NCBI GenBank assembly: GCA_964408435.1
Contig: CAYOZL010000017.1
Location: 1-40,227 of the forward strand
DNA length: 40,227 bases
DNA from: CAYOZL01 sp964408435
GTDB taxonomy: Bacteria > Bdellovibrionota_C > UBA2361 > SZUA-149 > CAYOZL01
Direction: 5' to 3'
The notes beneath the pieces are model-generated. The model saw only the letters and a program-made list of their open reading frames with translations, had not been told where the DNA came from and searched no databases. Position numbers and translations under genes: made by a program. Below, piece by piece: positions 16,901 to 24,113 of this stretch (position 1 is its first letter; every line of letters starts with the position of its first letter).

Positions 16901-17083
16901 CTAAGCTGCTTCTACTTCAAGAATTTGCTTTCCTCTGTATTGACCACATTCTTTGCATACAGAGTGAGACTTAACTGGCTCGCCACAATTTGGGCAAGTA
17001 TGCATAGTTCCAGCAACTAAGGCATGATGAGATCTACGCATGTTACGCTTTGACTTAGATGTTTTTCTTTTTGGAGCCTGCAT
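16901..17083 (-). CDS. rpmF: 50S ribosomal protein L32
   Basis: This 60-residue protein of the large ribosomal subunit is zinc-binding (C+ type), with cysteine pairs CPNCG and CKECG. The basic N-terminal KRKTSKSKRNMRRSHHAL is diagnostic. CAGGAAA precedes the ATG. It is followed closely by plsX, and the DUF177/YceD gene lies upstream, the order common across bacteria. Confidence 0.97.
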   Translation of the reverse strand: MQAPKRKTSKSKRNMRRSHHALVAGTMHTCPNCGEPVKSHSVCKECGQYRGKQILEVEAA

Positions 17084-17200
17084 AAAAATTTCCTGTTAAT
17101 TCTAGTGCCAATAATTTAGAGCCAATTAATAAGGAAAATAAGAAAAAAATGCAAGAACTCTAGAGATGTAAGCTGAAGTATTATTTGAATAAAAAGACTC

Positions 17201-17689
17201 TTAATGAAGTTTTATATTCTTAAATGGGTTAGAACTCTCTATCTCTTCCCCAAATTGCCAAGAATCTCCATTACTTACACATTCTTTACGCTCACATTGA
17301 GTAACCATTGGCAGAGAAAGCATTAAATACTCTTCAGCAATTTCCGAGCAATTAACTTTGTCTTCTAAATAATAACCAAAGTTAACATCTTCTAATTCCT
17401 CGCTCTTTGAGTCTGCATCTAGATCCTTAGGCTTAAGAATTATCTTAAATGGCACTTTAAAATCTTTAGTAACTTTATTATTACATCTCGAACATGCAGT
17501 ACAATACTCTCCCCTAATATCCCCTTTAACAACTACTGTATTAGAATTTAAAATAAGATTTAAATTTGCTTTAGGCGCATTATCAAAAGCGTAATTAGAT
17601 GAATTTACTCTAGAATTGAGACTTTCAAGATCTAAGTCATATTCTACATTCTTGCCAACTGCTGGAATATCTTTAAGTTTAATTATCAT
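17201..17689 (-). CDS. yceD: YceD/DUF177 family protein
   Basis: This 162-residue protein belongs to the family needed for normal 23S rRNA accumulation, almost always encoded directly before rpmF as here. A central motif CTACSRCNNKVTKDFKVPF (around residues 64-82) matches the family's CxRCL-type signature. Further cysteines (CSEIAEEYLMLSLPMVTQCERKEC) form the second half. A consensus promoter lies immediately upstream, so yceD-rpmF-plsX-fabG is probably a single transcript. Confidence 0.88.
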   Translation of the reverse strand: MIIKLKDIPAVGKNVEYDLDLESLNSRVNSSNYAFDNAPKANLNLILNSNTVVVKGDIRGEYCTACSRCNNKVTKDFKVPFKIILKPKDLDADSKSEELEDVNFGYYLEDKVNCSEIAEEYLMLSLPMVTQCERKECVSNGDSWQFGEEIESSNPFKNIKLH

Positions 17690-17735
17690 TCTTAATACCC
17701 TTTGCTAATACTATTAAGACTCTTTGGACATTTAT

Positions 17736-17764
17736 ATTATAGCTAAATATGATTTTACTATCAA
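17736..17764 (-). promoter_or_regulatory. Consensus sigma70 promoter for yceD-rpmF-plsX
   Basis: On the minus strand TTGATA (17759-17764) and TATAAT (17736-17741) are separated by exactly 17 bases, ending 46 bases before the yceD ATG. It is the best promoter match in the window. Confidence 0.8.
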
Positions 17765-17782
17765 AGCATTGATTCTAATTTT

Positions 17783-17811
17783 TTGATTTTGGAATTCAAA
17801 TCTAATAATAT
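17783..17811 (+). promoter_or_regulatory. Sigma70 promoter for ssb
   Basis: TTGATT (17783-17788) and TAATAT (17806-17811) are separated by 17 bases on the plus strand, 74 bases before the ssb ATG. It is back to back with the yceD promoter. Confidence 0.6.
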
Positions 17812-17885
17812 TATGCGATAAGATACTAGCAGAGAATATTAGCTAAAAGTATTAGCAAGAAATTAAATAATGGAGTTTTTAAAAG

Positions 17886-18335
17886 ATGAGTGTAAATAAA
17901 GTAATTTTACTAGGAAGACTAGGTCAAGACCCAGAACTAAGATACACAAAAAGCGAAATGCCTATTTGCACATTAAGCATTGCAACAAACGACAGAAGAA
18001 AAGGACCTGATGGCCAGTGGAAAGATGAAACTGAATGGCACAGAGTTGTAACTTTTGGAAAAACTGCAGAGAATTGCAATCAGTATCTTCAAAAAGGAAG
18101 ACAAGCTTTTATTGAAGGCAAAATTAGAACTAATAAATGGCAAGATAAAGAAGGTAAAGACAGATACACAACTGAAATACTTGCTTCTACTGTACAGTTC
18201 ATTGGTGGAAAATCTGATGGAGCTGGTGGAGGGTACTCACAGCCTCAGAAAAAAGTTGCTAACGCTGGAGCGGATGTGAAGATTCCAGATGTTGGTGAAG
18301 TGATATCATTTGATGATGATGATATTCCTTTTTAG
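17886..18335 (+). CDS. ssb: Single-stranded DNA-binding protein
   Basis: This 149-residue OB-fold protein coats single-stranded DNA in replication and repair. It starts MSVNKVILLGRLGQDPELRYT, contains WHRVVTFGKTAENC and FIEGKIRTNKWQDKEG, and ends in the acidic tip DDDDIPF that recruits partner proteins. The linker is short and glycine-rich. It is followed by an intrinsic terminator and then by the first hexamer array. No replication or primosome gene is adjacent. Confidence 0.97.
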   Translation: MSVNKVILLGRLGQDPELRYTKSEMPICTLSIATNDRRKGPDGQWKDETEWHRVVTFGKTAENCNQYLQKGRQAFIEGKIRTNKWQDKEGKDRYTTEILASTVQFIGGKSDGAGGGYSQPQKKVANAGADVKIPDVGEVISFDDDDIPF

Positions 18336-18363
18336 TCAGATTTAGGATCTCTTGCAGAGTATC

Positions 18364-18389
18364 ATGCCGAAGGCATTTTGCATGCAAAA
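18364..18389. repeat. Two adjoining small palindromes downstream of ssb
   Basis: ATGCC-GAA-GGCAT (18364-18376) is followed at once by the perfect 14-bp palindrome TTTTGCATGCAAAA (18376-18389). They lie between the ssb stop and its terminator and could form RNA hairpins in the ssb 3' untranslated region. Confidence 0.45.
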
Positions 18390-18403
18390 TAGATGAGAGA
18401 AAT

Positions 18404-18437
18404 AAAAAGAGGGCAGGTATTACCTGCCTCTTTTTTT
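18404..18437 (+). terminator. Intrinsic terminator of ssb
   Basis: AAAAAGAGGGCAGGTA pairs with TACCTGCCTCTTTTT (one bulged G), followed by a T-run that merges into the first hexamer array. Confidence 0.8.
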
Positions 18438-18490
18438 CTTAGTCTTAATCTTAGTCTTAACCCTAGTCTAAATTCTTCATCTTCTTCTAA
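18436..18490. repeat. Degenerate hexamer array F1 (TTAGTC/TTAATC type)
   Basis: Successive hexamers TCTTAG, TCTTAA, TCTTAG, TCTTAA, CCCTAG, TCTAAA and then TC-rich degeneration. Bases 18436-18458 are an exact 23-bp inverted copy of 19380-19402 on the far side of the next gene. The core TCTTAATCTTAGTC (18443-18456) recurs in the other arrays. Confidence 0.8.
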
Positions 18491-18501
18491 ATTAAAACAA
18501 T

Positions 18502-19359
18502 TTGAAAAAATCAATCTTACTTATTGCCCTAACTTACTTTTGCATACTGCCAAACTTTGCCAGCGCTGAAGATAAAGGCTGGGTAATAGGCAAGCCTGAA
18601 AATGGCTATTACGAGATTCTCATTAGTCTAAATCCCAGACTAAAGACTAAAAGCATAAAAGACTTGTTTTTAGATAAAGGAGCTCAAAGACTTACCACTC
18701 TATTTACATTTATCAATACTAACGACTCTCCAATAACAAAAGTAAAACTACTCTCTAATAATGCCAGACTTGTTGGTATCAGTAAGGAGCATAGAGAAAA
18801 ATGGATTGTTCATGTACCAAAAAATGAATCTAAACTAATTGACTTAGCTTTAAACCTACACGAAGTTTTAATAGATCATACAAGAGCAATGGAAAATCTA
18901 GACAAAACTAGCATTGAAGAGTTAAGAGGCCTAGGAACTGCTAAGACTAATAAAAATTGGCTTATCGAAAAAAAGTACATTAAAGATGAAGGCTGGATTA
19001 TCGGAGAACCTGAAAAAGGTTATTATGAGATTCGTTTTAGTCCCGATTTCAGATCGAATACTTATACTCTGGAAGAATTGTTTGAATCTCATGGAGGTCA
19101 AAGGCTAGCTATTCTATACACAGCAGTTAAAATTAAAAACTCTAACAGAGATCACATAAGACTAATCTCTAATAATGCGAGATTTGTTGGTGTGGCTAAG
19201 GGACAATGGATTGTCCATGTACCAAAATATGAATCTGAATTAATCGACTTTGCTTTAAGCATATACGAACTTGACCTAGATTATAATGGCAATATGAAAA
19301 ACTTAGGAAAGACTACCAAGGCTACCATTGAAGAGCTAAAGGAATCAGCTAAAAAGTAG
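18502..19359 (+). CDS. Secreted protein with two tandem homologous domains
   Basis: The product is 285 residues of unknown family. TTG start; the signal peptide MKKSILLIALTYFCILPNFASA implies export. The mature part is a duplication: unit one (about 24-150) and unit two (about 160-280) share GW[VI]IG[KE]PE[NK]GYYEI, [LR]LISNNAR[LF]VG, WIVHVPK[NY]ES[KE]LID[LF]AL and [ST]IEEL. The strict conservation of SNNAR and WIVHVPK suggests a ligand or protein contact. No transmembrane helix other than the signal is seen. The gene lies between the inverted hexamer arrays F1 and R1, with no other gene in the unit. Base composition is like the host, so a recent origin from a distant donor is not evident. 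Confidence 0.7.
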   Translation: MKKSILLIALTYFCILPNFASAEDKGWVIGKPENGYYEILISLNPRLKTKSIKDLFLDKGAQRLTTLFTFINTNDSPITKVKLLSNNARLVGISKEHREKWIVHVPKNESKLIDLALNLHEVLIDHTRAMENLDKTSIEELRGLGTAKTNKNWLIEKKYIKDEGWIIGEPEKGYYEIRFSPDFRSNTYTLEELFESHGGQRLAILYTAVKIKNSNRDHIRLISNNARFVGVAKGQWIVHVPKYESELIDFALSIYELDLDYNGNMKNLGKTTKATIEELKESAKK

Positions 19360-19361
19360 AA

Positions 19362-19406
19362 GAGATTAAGAAAAAGAAGAAGACTAAGATTAAGACTAAG
19401 AATAGT
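19362..19406. repeat. Degenerate hexamer array R1, inverted relative to F1
   Basis: It starts three bases after the stop of the duplicated-domain gene. The complement reads TTAGTC, TTAATC, TTAGTC and TTCTTC-type hexamers. Bases 19380-19402 are the exact 23-bp inverted partner of 18436-18458; the core is at 19382-19395. Confidence 0.8.
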
Positions 19407-19670
19407 ATGAGCGAGAAATCGCTAGCTACTAAGAGTTAAGCTTAGCGATAATTAATATATGACTCTCCATTACTTGGGCATCAAGCCTTTAAAGTTATCT
19501 AAAATTAATGTATTCTGCTATATCTTCAAAAACTCTAAACAATCAGAGTTCACCAAGCAGTTCTTTTAAATTCTAAATAAATAATTATTAAAACTAATAA
19601 GCGTTTTGTGTGCACTGTTATGTATAGCTGTGTTCGCAAAACGCTGTAGTAAATTTAATATGGTTTTTTA
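19407..19670. other. Non-coding stretch with hairpin; no gene seen
   Basis: No credible frame is present. AGCGTTTTG near 19600 pairs with CAAAACGCT near 19636 (9 bp), enclosing a GT-rich loop with further short pairings. A further word pair near 19429 (CGAGAAATCGCTAGC) could fold. A structured small RNA is possible but unproven. Confidence 0.3.
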
Positions 19671-19740
19671 TCTTAATCTTAGTCCTAGTCTTAATTCTTA
19701 GTCTAAATTCTTAGCCTAAATTCTTTTTCTCTTTAGTTTA
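19671..19740. repeat. Degenerate hexamer array F2
   Basis: TCTTAA, TCTTAG, TCCTAG, TCTTAA and then TTCTTAG/TCTAAA-type units. The core TCTTAATCTTAGTC is at 19671-19684 in the same orientation as F1. It stands upstream of the oxidoreductase gene. Confidence 0.8.
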
Positions 19741-19787
19741 GGTAAAAGCGTAAAGTGCATAGCCTTTATGTATTTTACGCTTTTACC
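19741..19787. promoter_or_regulatory. Strong 14-bp hairpin upstream of the oxidoreductase gene
   Basis: GGTAAAAGCGTAAA (19741-19754) and TTTACGCTTTTACC (19774-19787) are perfect inverted repeats, and the inner TGCATA/TATGTA extends the stem with one G-T pair. It abuts array F2. Two more small hairpins follow before the gene (AGGAA/TTCCT near 19831). Without a T-run it is more likely a leader structure, protein site or element end than a terminator. Confidence 0.55.
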
Positions 19788-19887
19788 GGTCTTTAGTCCT
19801 GCTTTGTAATTTCACAAAGTTAAGCTTTAGGAATGGTTTCCTGACTGCTTTGGATTAAGACCATAACTCCACTGGAGAAATAGTCAG

Positions 19888-21066
19888 ATGATTGAGAAAA
19901 TTCGAGTAGCATTTGTTGGTGGTGGCGAAGGAAGCTTTATTATCCCTTCCGCACACAAACCAGCAATCATGATGGACAACAACTACGAGATTGTAGCAGG
20001 TGCTTTTTCGAGCGACCCTGAACGTGCCAAAAAAGCCGCTCCTGACTACCGAATCAATCCTAATCGAGCATACACTTCATGGCTAGAGATGCTCGATAAA
20101 GAAGAAGATCGGGAAGACGGAGCTGACGTGATTGTAGTCGGTACACCTAACGACCTACATGTCTTAGTTTGTCTTGAAGCCTGGAAAAGGGGCTTTCATG
20201 TCGTAACCGACAAGCCGATGTCTCACTGTCGTGAGGAAGCTCAAAGACTCTACGACGCAGTTAAAACAACAACTAGCACTTCGGACACCAAACAAAATTT
20301 TGCGATTACGCATAACTACATGCGAAACGCGATGGCCGTGATGGCAGCCGAAATGGTACGCGGTAACGCAATTGGAGAGGTTCACACTATCCATGCCAAT
20401 TACACCCAAGGTTGGCTTGCGCTAAAATTGGAAAACACCAATCAAAAACAGGCAAAATGGAGGACTAACCCGAAAACTGCAGGTGCAGGAGCTGTAGGCG
20501 ACATTGGTGTTCACGCCTTCATGCAGGCAATCATGATGGGCAATGTTGTTCCTAAAACAATCTCTGCTCACCTTGGAACAGTAGTTCAAGGTCGAGCCAT
20601 TGATGACTGCGGCAAGGCTACTATTGTTTGCCAGAATGGTGCCGTTATTCATCTTTACTGTTCGCAAGTACAGCATGGTCATGCGAATAACCATTGGATT
20701 GAAGTTTGTGGCTCGAAAGGAACTCTAAAATGGGTACAGGAAGACACTGACTACCTTGAACATCGAGTTAACAACAAGCCCTTAATGCGTTACCAACGAA
20801 ACGCTGGTGACTATATGACTCCTGTCGCTGCTTCACTTTGTCGAGTCCCTGGCGGACATCCAGAGGCATACCTTGAAGGCTTTGCTAACATTTATCAACA
20901 ATTCGCTACCCAAATCAAATACGGGAACGAACAAGAAGGAAGCCTTGAAAATGCGCCTGGAATCACCGACGGAATGATGGGAAACGTATTCATCGAACGT
21001 TGCCAAACTTCTAGCGCAGAAGACGGAGCATGGATTGAATTTGACCACGACGTGTTCAAAAACTAA
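19888..21066 (+). CDS. Gfo/Idh/MocA-family NAD(P)-dependent oxidoreductase
   Basis: This 392-residue protein has an N-terminal Rossmann fold (VAFVGGGEGSFI; later VVGTPNDLHV and the cofactor/substrate motif VVTDKPMSH, equivalent to the EKP motif) and a C-terminal alpha/beta substrate domain with GDIGVHAF, where the histidine is the usual catalytic residue. Members act on sugars, inositols and related polyols; the substrate here is unknown. Composition is strikingly different from the neighbours: higher G+C and arginine mostly CGA/CGT, against AGA in host genes, so it is probably horizontally acquired. GGAGAAA lies before the ATG. It is the only gene between hexamer arrays F2 and F3/R2 and has its own strong terminator. 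Confidence 0.9.
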   Translation: MIEKIRVAFVGGGEGSFIIPSAHKPAIMMDNNYEIVAGAFSSDPERAKKAAPDYRINPNRAYTSWLEMLDKEEDREDGADVIVVGTPNDLHVLVCLEAWKRGFHVVTDKPMSHCREEAQRLYDAVKTTTSTSDTKQNFAITHNYMRNAMAVMAAEMVRGNAIGEVHTIHANYTQGWLALKLENTNQKQAKWRTNPKTAGAGAVGDIGVHAFMQAIMMGNVVPKTISAHLGTVVQGRAIDDCGKATIVCQNGAVIHLYCSQVQHGHANNHWIEVCGSKGTLKWVQEDTDYLEHRVNNKPLMRYQRNAGDYMTPVAASLCRVPGGHPEAYLEGFANIYQQFATQIKYGNEQEGSLENAPGITDGMMGNVFIERCQTSSAEDGAWIEFDHDVFKN

Positions 21067-21090
21067 AACGCCGGAAACTCCAAGACGTTT

Positions 21091-21139
21091 TCCCCTCCCC
21101 CATCGCACAAACAAGTGCGATGGGCGGGGGAATGTTTTT
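21091..21139 (+). terminator. GC-rich intrinsic terminator of the oxidoreductase gene
   Basis: CCCCCATCGCAC and GTGCGATGGGCGGGGG form a long GC-rich stem with loop AAACAA, followed by a T-run after AATG. Its high G+C matches the foreign composition of the gene rather than the host background. Confidence 0.8.
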
Positions 21140-21160
21140 CAAATTTACTGCAAGCGTATG

Positions 21161-21220
21161 TCTTTTCTTAATCTTAATCCTAATCTTAGTCTTAGACTAA
21201 AATCTTTTTCTTGATCTTGT
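21161..21220. repeat. Degenerate hexamer array F3
   Basis: TCTTTTC, TTAATC, TTAATC, CTAATC, TTAGTC, TTAGAC and later TTGATC/TTGTTC. Bases 21161-21176 (TCTTTTCTTAATCTTA) are repeated in inverted form inside array R2, so F3 and R2 can pair as a large hairpin between two convergent genes. Confidence 0.75.
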
Positions 21221-21240
21221 TCTTTTATTTGAAGTTTAAC

Positions 21241-21295
21241 TTAAGAAAGAGAGACTAAGACGAAGAAATAAGACTAAGATTAAGAAAAGATTCTG
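21241..21295. repeat. Degenerate hexamer array R2, inverted
   Basis: The complement reads TTTTC, TTAATC, TTAGTC, TTATTTC, TTCGTC, TTAGTC. It contains the core GACTAAGATTAAGA at 21272-21285, the inverse of the F1 and F2 cores. It lies just beyond the stop of the PDZ gene. Confidence 0.75.
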
Positions 21296-21310
21296 AGCAA
21301 GAAAAGAATG

Positions 21311-21844
21311 TTAGATAAACTCATACCCCAAAACAACTTTTTTCAAGTCCCTTTGAACTTCCAAATTTATTTTATCAACCTTAACAGTATTACTAAAAAC
21401 TCTACTTACTTGCTGAGAGTTTGTTAACTCAGCACCGTTTATTTTAGTTAGAATATCTCCAACCTCTAAGCCTAATTTTTTAAAAACAGAGTCTTGTTCA
21501 ATATAAGTAATTAAATACCCAGATTTACCACCTCGAATAACTGTCTTAATTGCTTTAGCTTCTTTAGTAATATTTGGCAGCGAAAGTAAAGCTTTAACTC
21601 TTAGGTTTTTAGGAATTAAAAACTTATTTTGATTTATTTTTCTTATGCTTTTGTAATCGTTTTTATTTAATAAGCTTAACTCTTTCAAATTAGGCAATAA
21701 TTCCGTAAAAGCTTTTGCTCTTTTGTATTGCTTAGCAGGTGGAAGACCATGAGAATGACCATCTTGGGCATAAGCAAAGGCTGCTAGCATTGAAACTAAC
21801 GGAATTAGGAAAAAACAAAGAATAAATAGAACTAACTTCCTCAT
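21311..21844 (-). CDS. Exported PDZ-domain protein
   Basis: The product is 177 residues. The N-terminal hydrophobic segment (MRKLVLFILCFFLIPLVSMLAAFAYA) is a signal peptide or anchor. The C-terminal ~90 residues form a PDZ domain: the GYLITYIEQDSVFKKLGLEVGDILTKINGAEL motif places the peptide-binding groove after the carboxylate-binding loop, as in GspC and HtrA PDZ domains. No protease domain is present, so a scaffold or substrate-recognition role in the periplasm is likely. The arrangement resembles the C-terminal part of type II secretion protein GspC, but no secretion genes are nearby. Confidence 0.72.
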   Translation of the reverse strand: MRKLVLFILCFFLIPLVSMLAAFAYAQDGHSHGLPPAKQYKRAKAFTELLPNLKELSLLNKNDYKSIRKINQNKFLIPKNLRVKALLSLPNITKEAKAIKTVIRGGKSGYLITYIEQDSVFKKLGLEVGDILTKINGAELTNSQQVSRVFSNTVKVDKINLEVQRDLKKVVLGYEFI

Positions 21845-21908
21845 ATTATTAGCGTACCATATTAAATACAGATTTGACCATGAATAATTTAAAGGCTTTT
21901 TAGCGCAA

Positions 21909-22541
21909 TCAAGAACTTAATTCGCCATACTTTGTACATATTTCACACTCTTCGACTTTATGCCCCCTTGCTGGGCAGAACTCTCTGCCGTAATAAATAA
22001 TTTGCAAATGCAAATCATTCCATAGCTTTTCAGGAAATGCTTTTTTTAAATCTTTCTCAGTTTGAACTACATTTTTTCCAGAAGAAAGCCCCCAGCGCTT
22101 AGCGAGTCTGTGAATATGAGTATCAACTGGAAAAGCAGGAATTCCAAAAGCTTGAGAAAGCACAACTGAAGCGGTTTTTCTCCCTACCCCAGGTAGGTCC
22201 ACTAAGTCTTCCATATTAGATGGAACTTCAGAATCATATTTCTCTACTAGTATTTTTGATAATTCTTTAATTGCTCTAGATTTTCTTGGTGCAAGACCAC
22301 ATGTTTTTATTTGTTTCTCAATTTTTTTAACATTTACCTTAGACATATCTAATGGATTATCTGCTAGTTCAAAAAGTCCGGGTGTTATCTTATTAACTCT
22401 TACATCTGTACACTGTGCAGATAAAAGCACTGCAACTAACAAAGTATAAGAATCTTTATGATCTAGAGGAATAGGAGGATTTGGGAAATGCTTATTTAAA
22501 ATTTTAGCAATATCTTCTGATTTAGATTTCTTATTTTTCAT
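21909..22541 (-). CDS. nth: Endonuclease III
   Basis: This 210-residue DNA glycosylase/AP lyase removes oxidised pyrimidines. The helix-hairpin-helix DLPGVGRKTA carries catalytic K122, and D140 lies in FPVDTHIHRL. The usual iron-sulfur cysteines (C-x6-C-x2-C-x5-C) are altered: only C189, C199 and C202 are present (CPARGHKVEECEIC), with the fourth missing. Variants of this kind exist in the family, and the cluster may be absent or differently bound. The start codon overlaps the end of the upstream transporter gene as ATGA, so the two are translationally coupled. Confidence 0.92.
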   Translation of the reverse strand: MKNKKSKSEDIAKILNKHFPNPPIPLDHKDSYTLLVAVLLSAQCTDVRVNKITPGLFELADNPLDMSKVNVKKIEKQIKTCGLAPRKSRAIKELSKILVEKYDSEVPSNMEDLVDLPGVGRKTASVVLSQAFGIPAFPVDTHIHRLAKRWGLSSGKNVVQTEKDLKKAFPEKLWNDLHLQIIYYGREFCPARGHKVEECEICTKYGELSS

Positions 22542-23425
22542 GCAAATAAAATTATTAAGATTCCACCAAATATCATTATTATTGTTGCAAGTAATCTCTC
22601 TTTTATTTTTTTCTCTTTAAAAAAGAAAAACCCAGCTAGAACAGAAAGCAAAATACTTGCTCTTTTTAATGACAATACATAAGCAACATTTGTTAACGAA
22701 AAAGCATGCATTTGAAGCACTAACATTAATGCAAAGAACAAACTTAAAGAAAAGAGTAATAAAGTATTCTTAGTTAGTATACTCTTAGTAAACTCCTGAG
22801 GACGAAAAACAATATTCTTTGTTAAAAGCCCAATAAAGAACAAAAATAAGCTCATAAAAAAATTAACCGTAGCTGTCCAAATAACTGCATTTGTATTTAA
22901 TACTCCTATTTTATCTAGCATCGAAGAAAGACTCCAAATCAAAGAAGCAATAAAGACTAACCTTGCTCCTGAATCACGAGATAAAGATTTAATTGGTGCG
23001 AGATAGCCATTTTTAACCTGATCTAACTCCATAGAGTAAGTTCCTATTAAAACTATAACTACCCCTAACAAGCCAACTTGAGTCATTGAATTTGATAACA
23101 AAAGCCATTCCCAAAGCGCTGAGAAGATAGGTCCAAAGCATAGAAGTGGAATCGCAAAAGAAATATCGCTTCTCTCTAAACCTTGCAAAAAGCAAAGCAT
23201 TCCAGTGCCTCCCATTACACTTGCTAAAGCTGCAATTTTAAAAAAATACAAATCTAGCGAAGGAATTCCATTTACATAAGCCCAAAGACCACAAAACAAA
23301 GCTGTTAAGAAAGACATAAAAATAGAAACTACATAGTGGCTATTAACTTTTAATGCCTTTTTAGATAAGACATGCACAAAAGTATCAAAAAATGCAGAGA
23401 GTAATGAGAAGCCTATCCAATTCAT
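22538..23425 (-). CDS. EamA/DMT-superfamily transporter
   Basis: This 295-residue inner-membrane protein has about ten hydrophobic helices arranged as two five-helix repeats, typical of drug/metabolite transporters. The N-terminus (MNWIGFSLLSAFFDTFVHVLSKKAL) and the second-half start (ARLVFIASLIWSLSSMLDKIGV) are matching repeat starts. The substrate cannot be told from sequence. It overlaps nth by four bases. It is divergent from the TrmB-like gene 58 bases away. Confidence 0.85.
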   Translation of the reverse strand: MNWIGFSLLSAFFDTFVHVLSKKALKVNSHYVVSIFMSFLTALFCGLWAYVNGIPSLDLYFFKIAALASVMGGTGMLCFLQGLERSDISFAIPLLCFGPIFSALWEWLLLSNSMTQVGLLGVVIVLIGTYSMELDQVKNGYLAPIKSLSRDSGARLVFIASLIWSLSSMLDKIGVLNTNAVIWTATVNFFMSLFLFFIGLLTKNIVFRPQEFTKSILTKNTLLLFSLSLFFALMLVLQMHAFSLTNVAYVLSLKRASILLSVLAGFFFFKEKKIKERLLATIIMIFGGILIILFA

Positions 23426-23483
23426 TGCGAGTGTTATAATATAGCACTGGAAAAATAGAAACTGTATAAATAGATCTCTATAA

Positions 23484-24113
23484 ATGGAAACTTCATCTAA
23501 TCAATTAGATCTTCACAAGAACCTAATTCAAACGGTTAAGAAACACATAGATTCTGAATATAAAAAGCCTATAGCTGCTCATAATGAAAAAGAATTTGAA
23601 AAAATTCTTAATTCCATCAAAGACTCTAAATTCATTATCGATACTGGTTGCGGCACTGGGCTAAGCACTGAGCATCTAGCTAAACAATATCCTGATTATC
23701 ATATCCTTGGCTTAGACAAGTCTGCTAATAGACTAGATAAAGCTGAATTCTCAGATAAAAATTTAAGCTTTCATAGAATTGATTTAATAGACTTTTTTAT
23801 GCTTGCAGATAAAAACAACTTAAAAGCAGAGATTAGCTACTTCCTATACCCAAACCCCTGGCCTAAATCAGAGCATTTAAAAAGAAGATGGCATGCTCAT
23901 CCAGTTTTCTCTAAGATACTTAAGTGTTCAAAAAAAATAATTCTAAGAACTGATTGGAAAATATATTTAGATGAATTTAAAAATGCCCTTGAAATACATA
24001 AATACAATGTTCAAAAAAGCGGGCAATTAAACTTAAGTCACGGTATTACTAGATTTGAGCAAAAATTTATTGAACAAAAAAGAAATTTATACGAGTTAAT
24101 TGCATATGAATAA
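23484..24113 (+). CDS. TrmB-like tRNA (guanine-N7) methyltransferase
   Basis: This 209-residue SAM-dependent methyltransferase has the SAM motif FIIDTGCGTGLST and an acidic residue in LGLDKSANRL. The signature YPNPWPKSEHLKRRWHAH matches TrmB (PDPWPKKRHxKRR), and the C-terminal TRFEQKF fits the family's T-x-[FY]-E motif. It probably makes m7G46 in tRNA. The sequence is somewhat divergent (NPWP for DPWP, a short N-terminus), so it could be a TrmB paralogue. Its stop overlaps the start of the next gene by 8 bases. Confidence 0.82.
   Translation: METSSNQLDLHKNLIQTVKKHIDSEYKKPIAAHNEKEFEKILNSIKDSKFIIDTGCGTGLSTEHLAKQYPDYHILGLDKSANRLDKAEFSDKNLSFHRIDLIDFFMLADKNNLKAEISYFLYPNPWPKSEHLKRRWHAHPVFSKILKCSKKIILRTDWKIYLDEFKNALEIHKYNVQKSGQLNLSHGITRFEQKFIEQKRNLYELIAYE

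Noticed and set aside
18436..21295. Hexamer arrays as a CRISPR array
   Set aside because: Units are six bases, degenerate and contiguous, with no unique spacers of 25-40 bases and no cas genes.
21161..21295. F3/R2 arrays as a plain bidirectional terminator between convergent genes
   Set aside because: The pairing is imperfect and spaced, and the oxidoreductase gene already has a strong GC-rich terminator upstream; the arrays match those elsewhere that are not at convergent ends.
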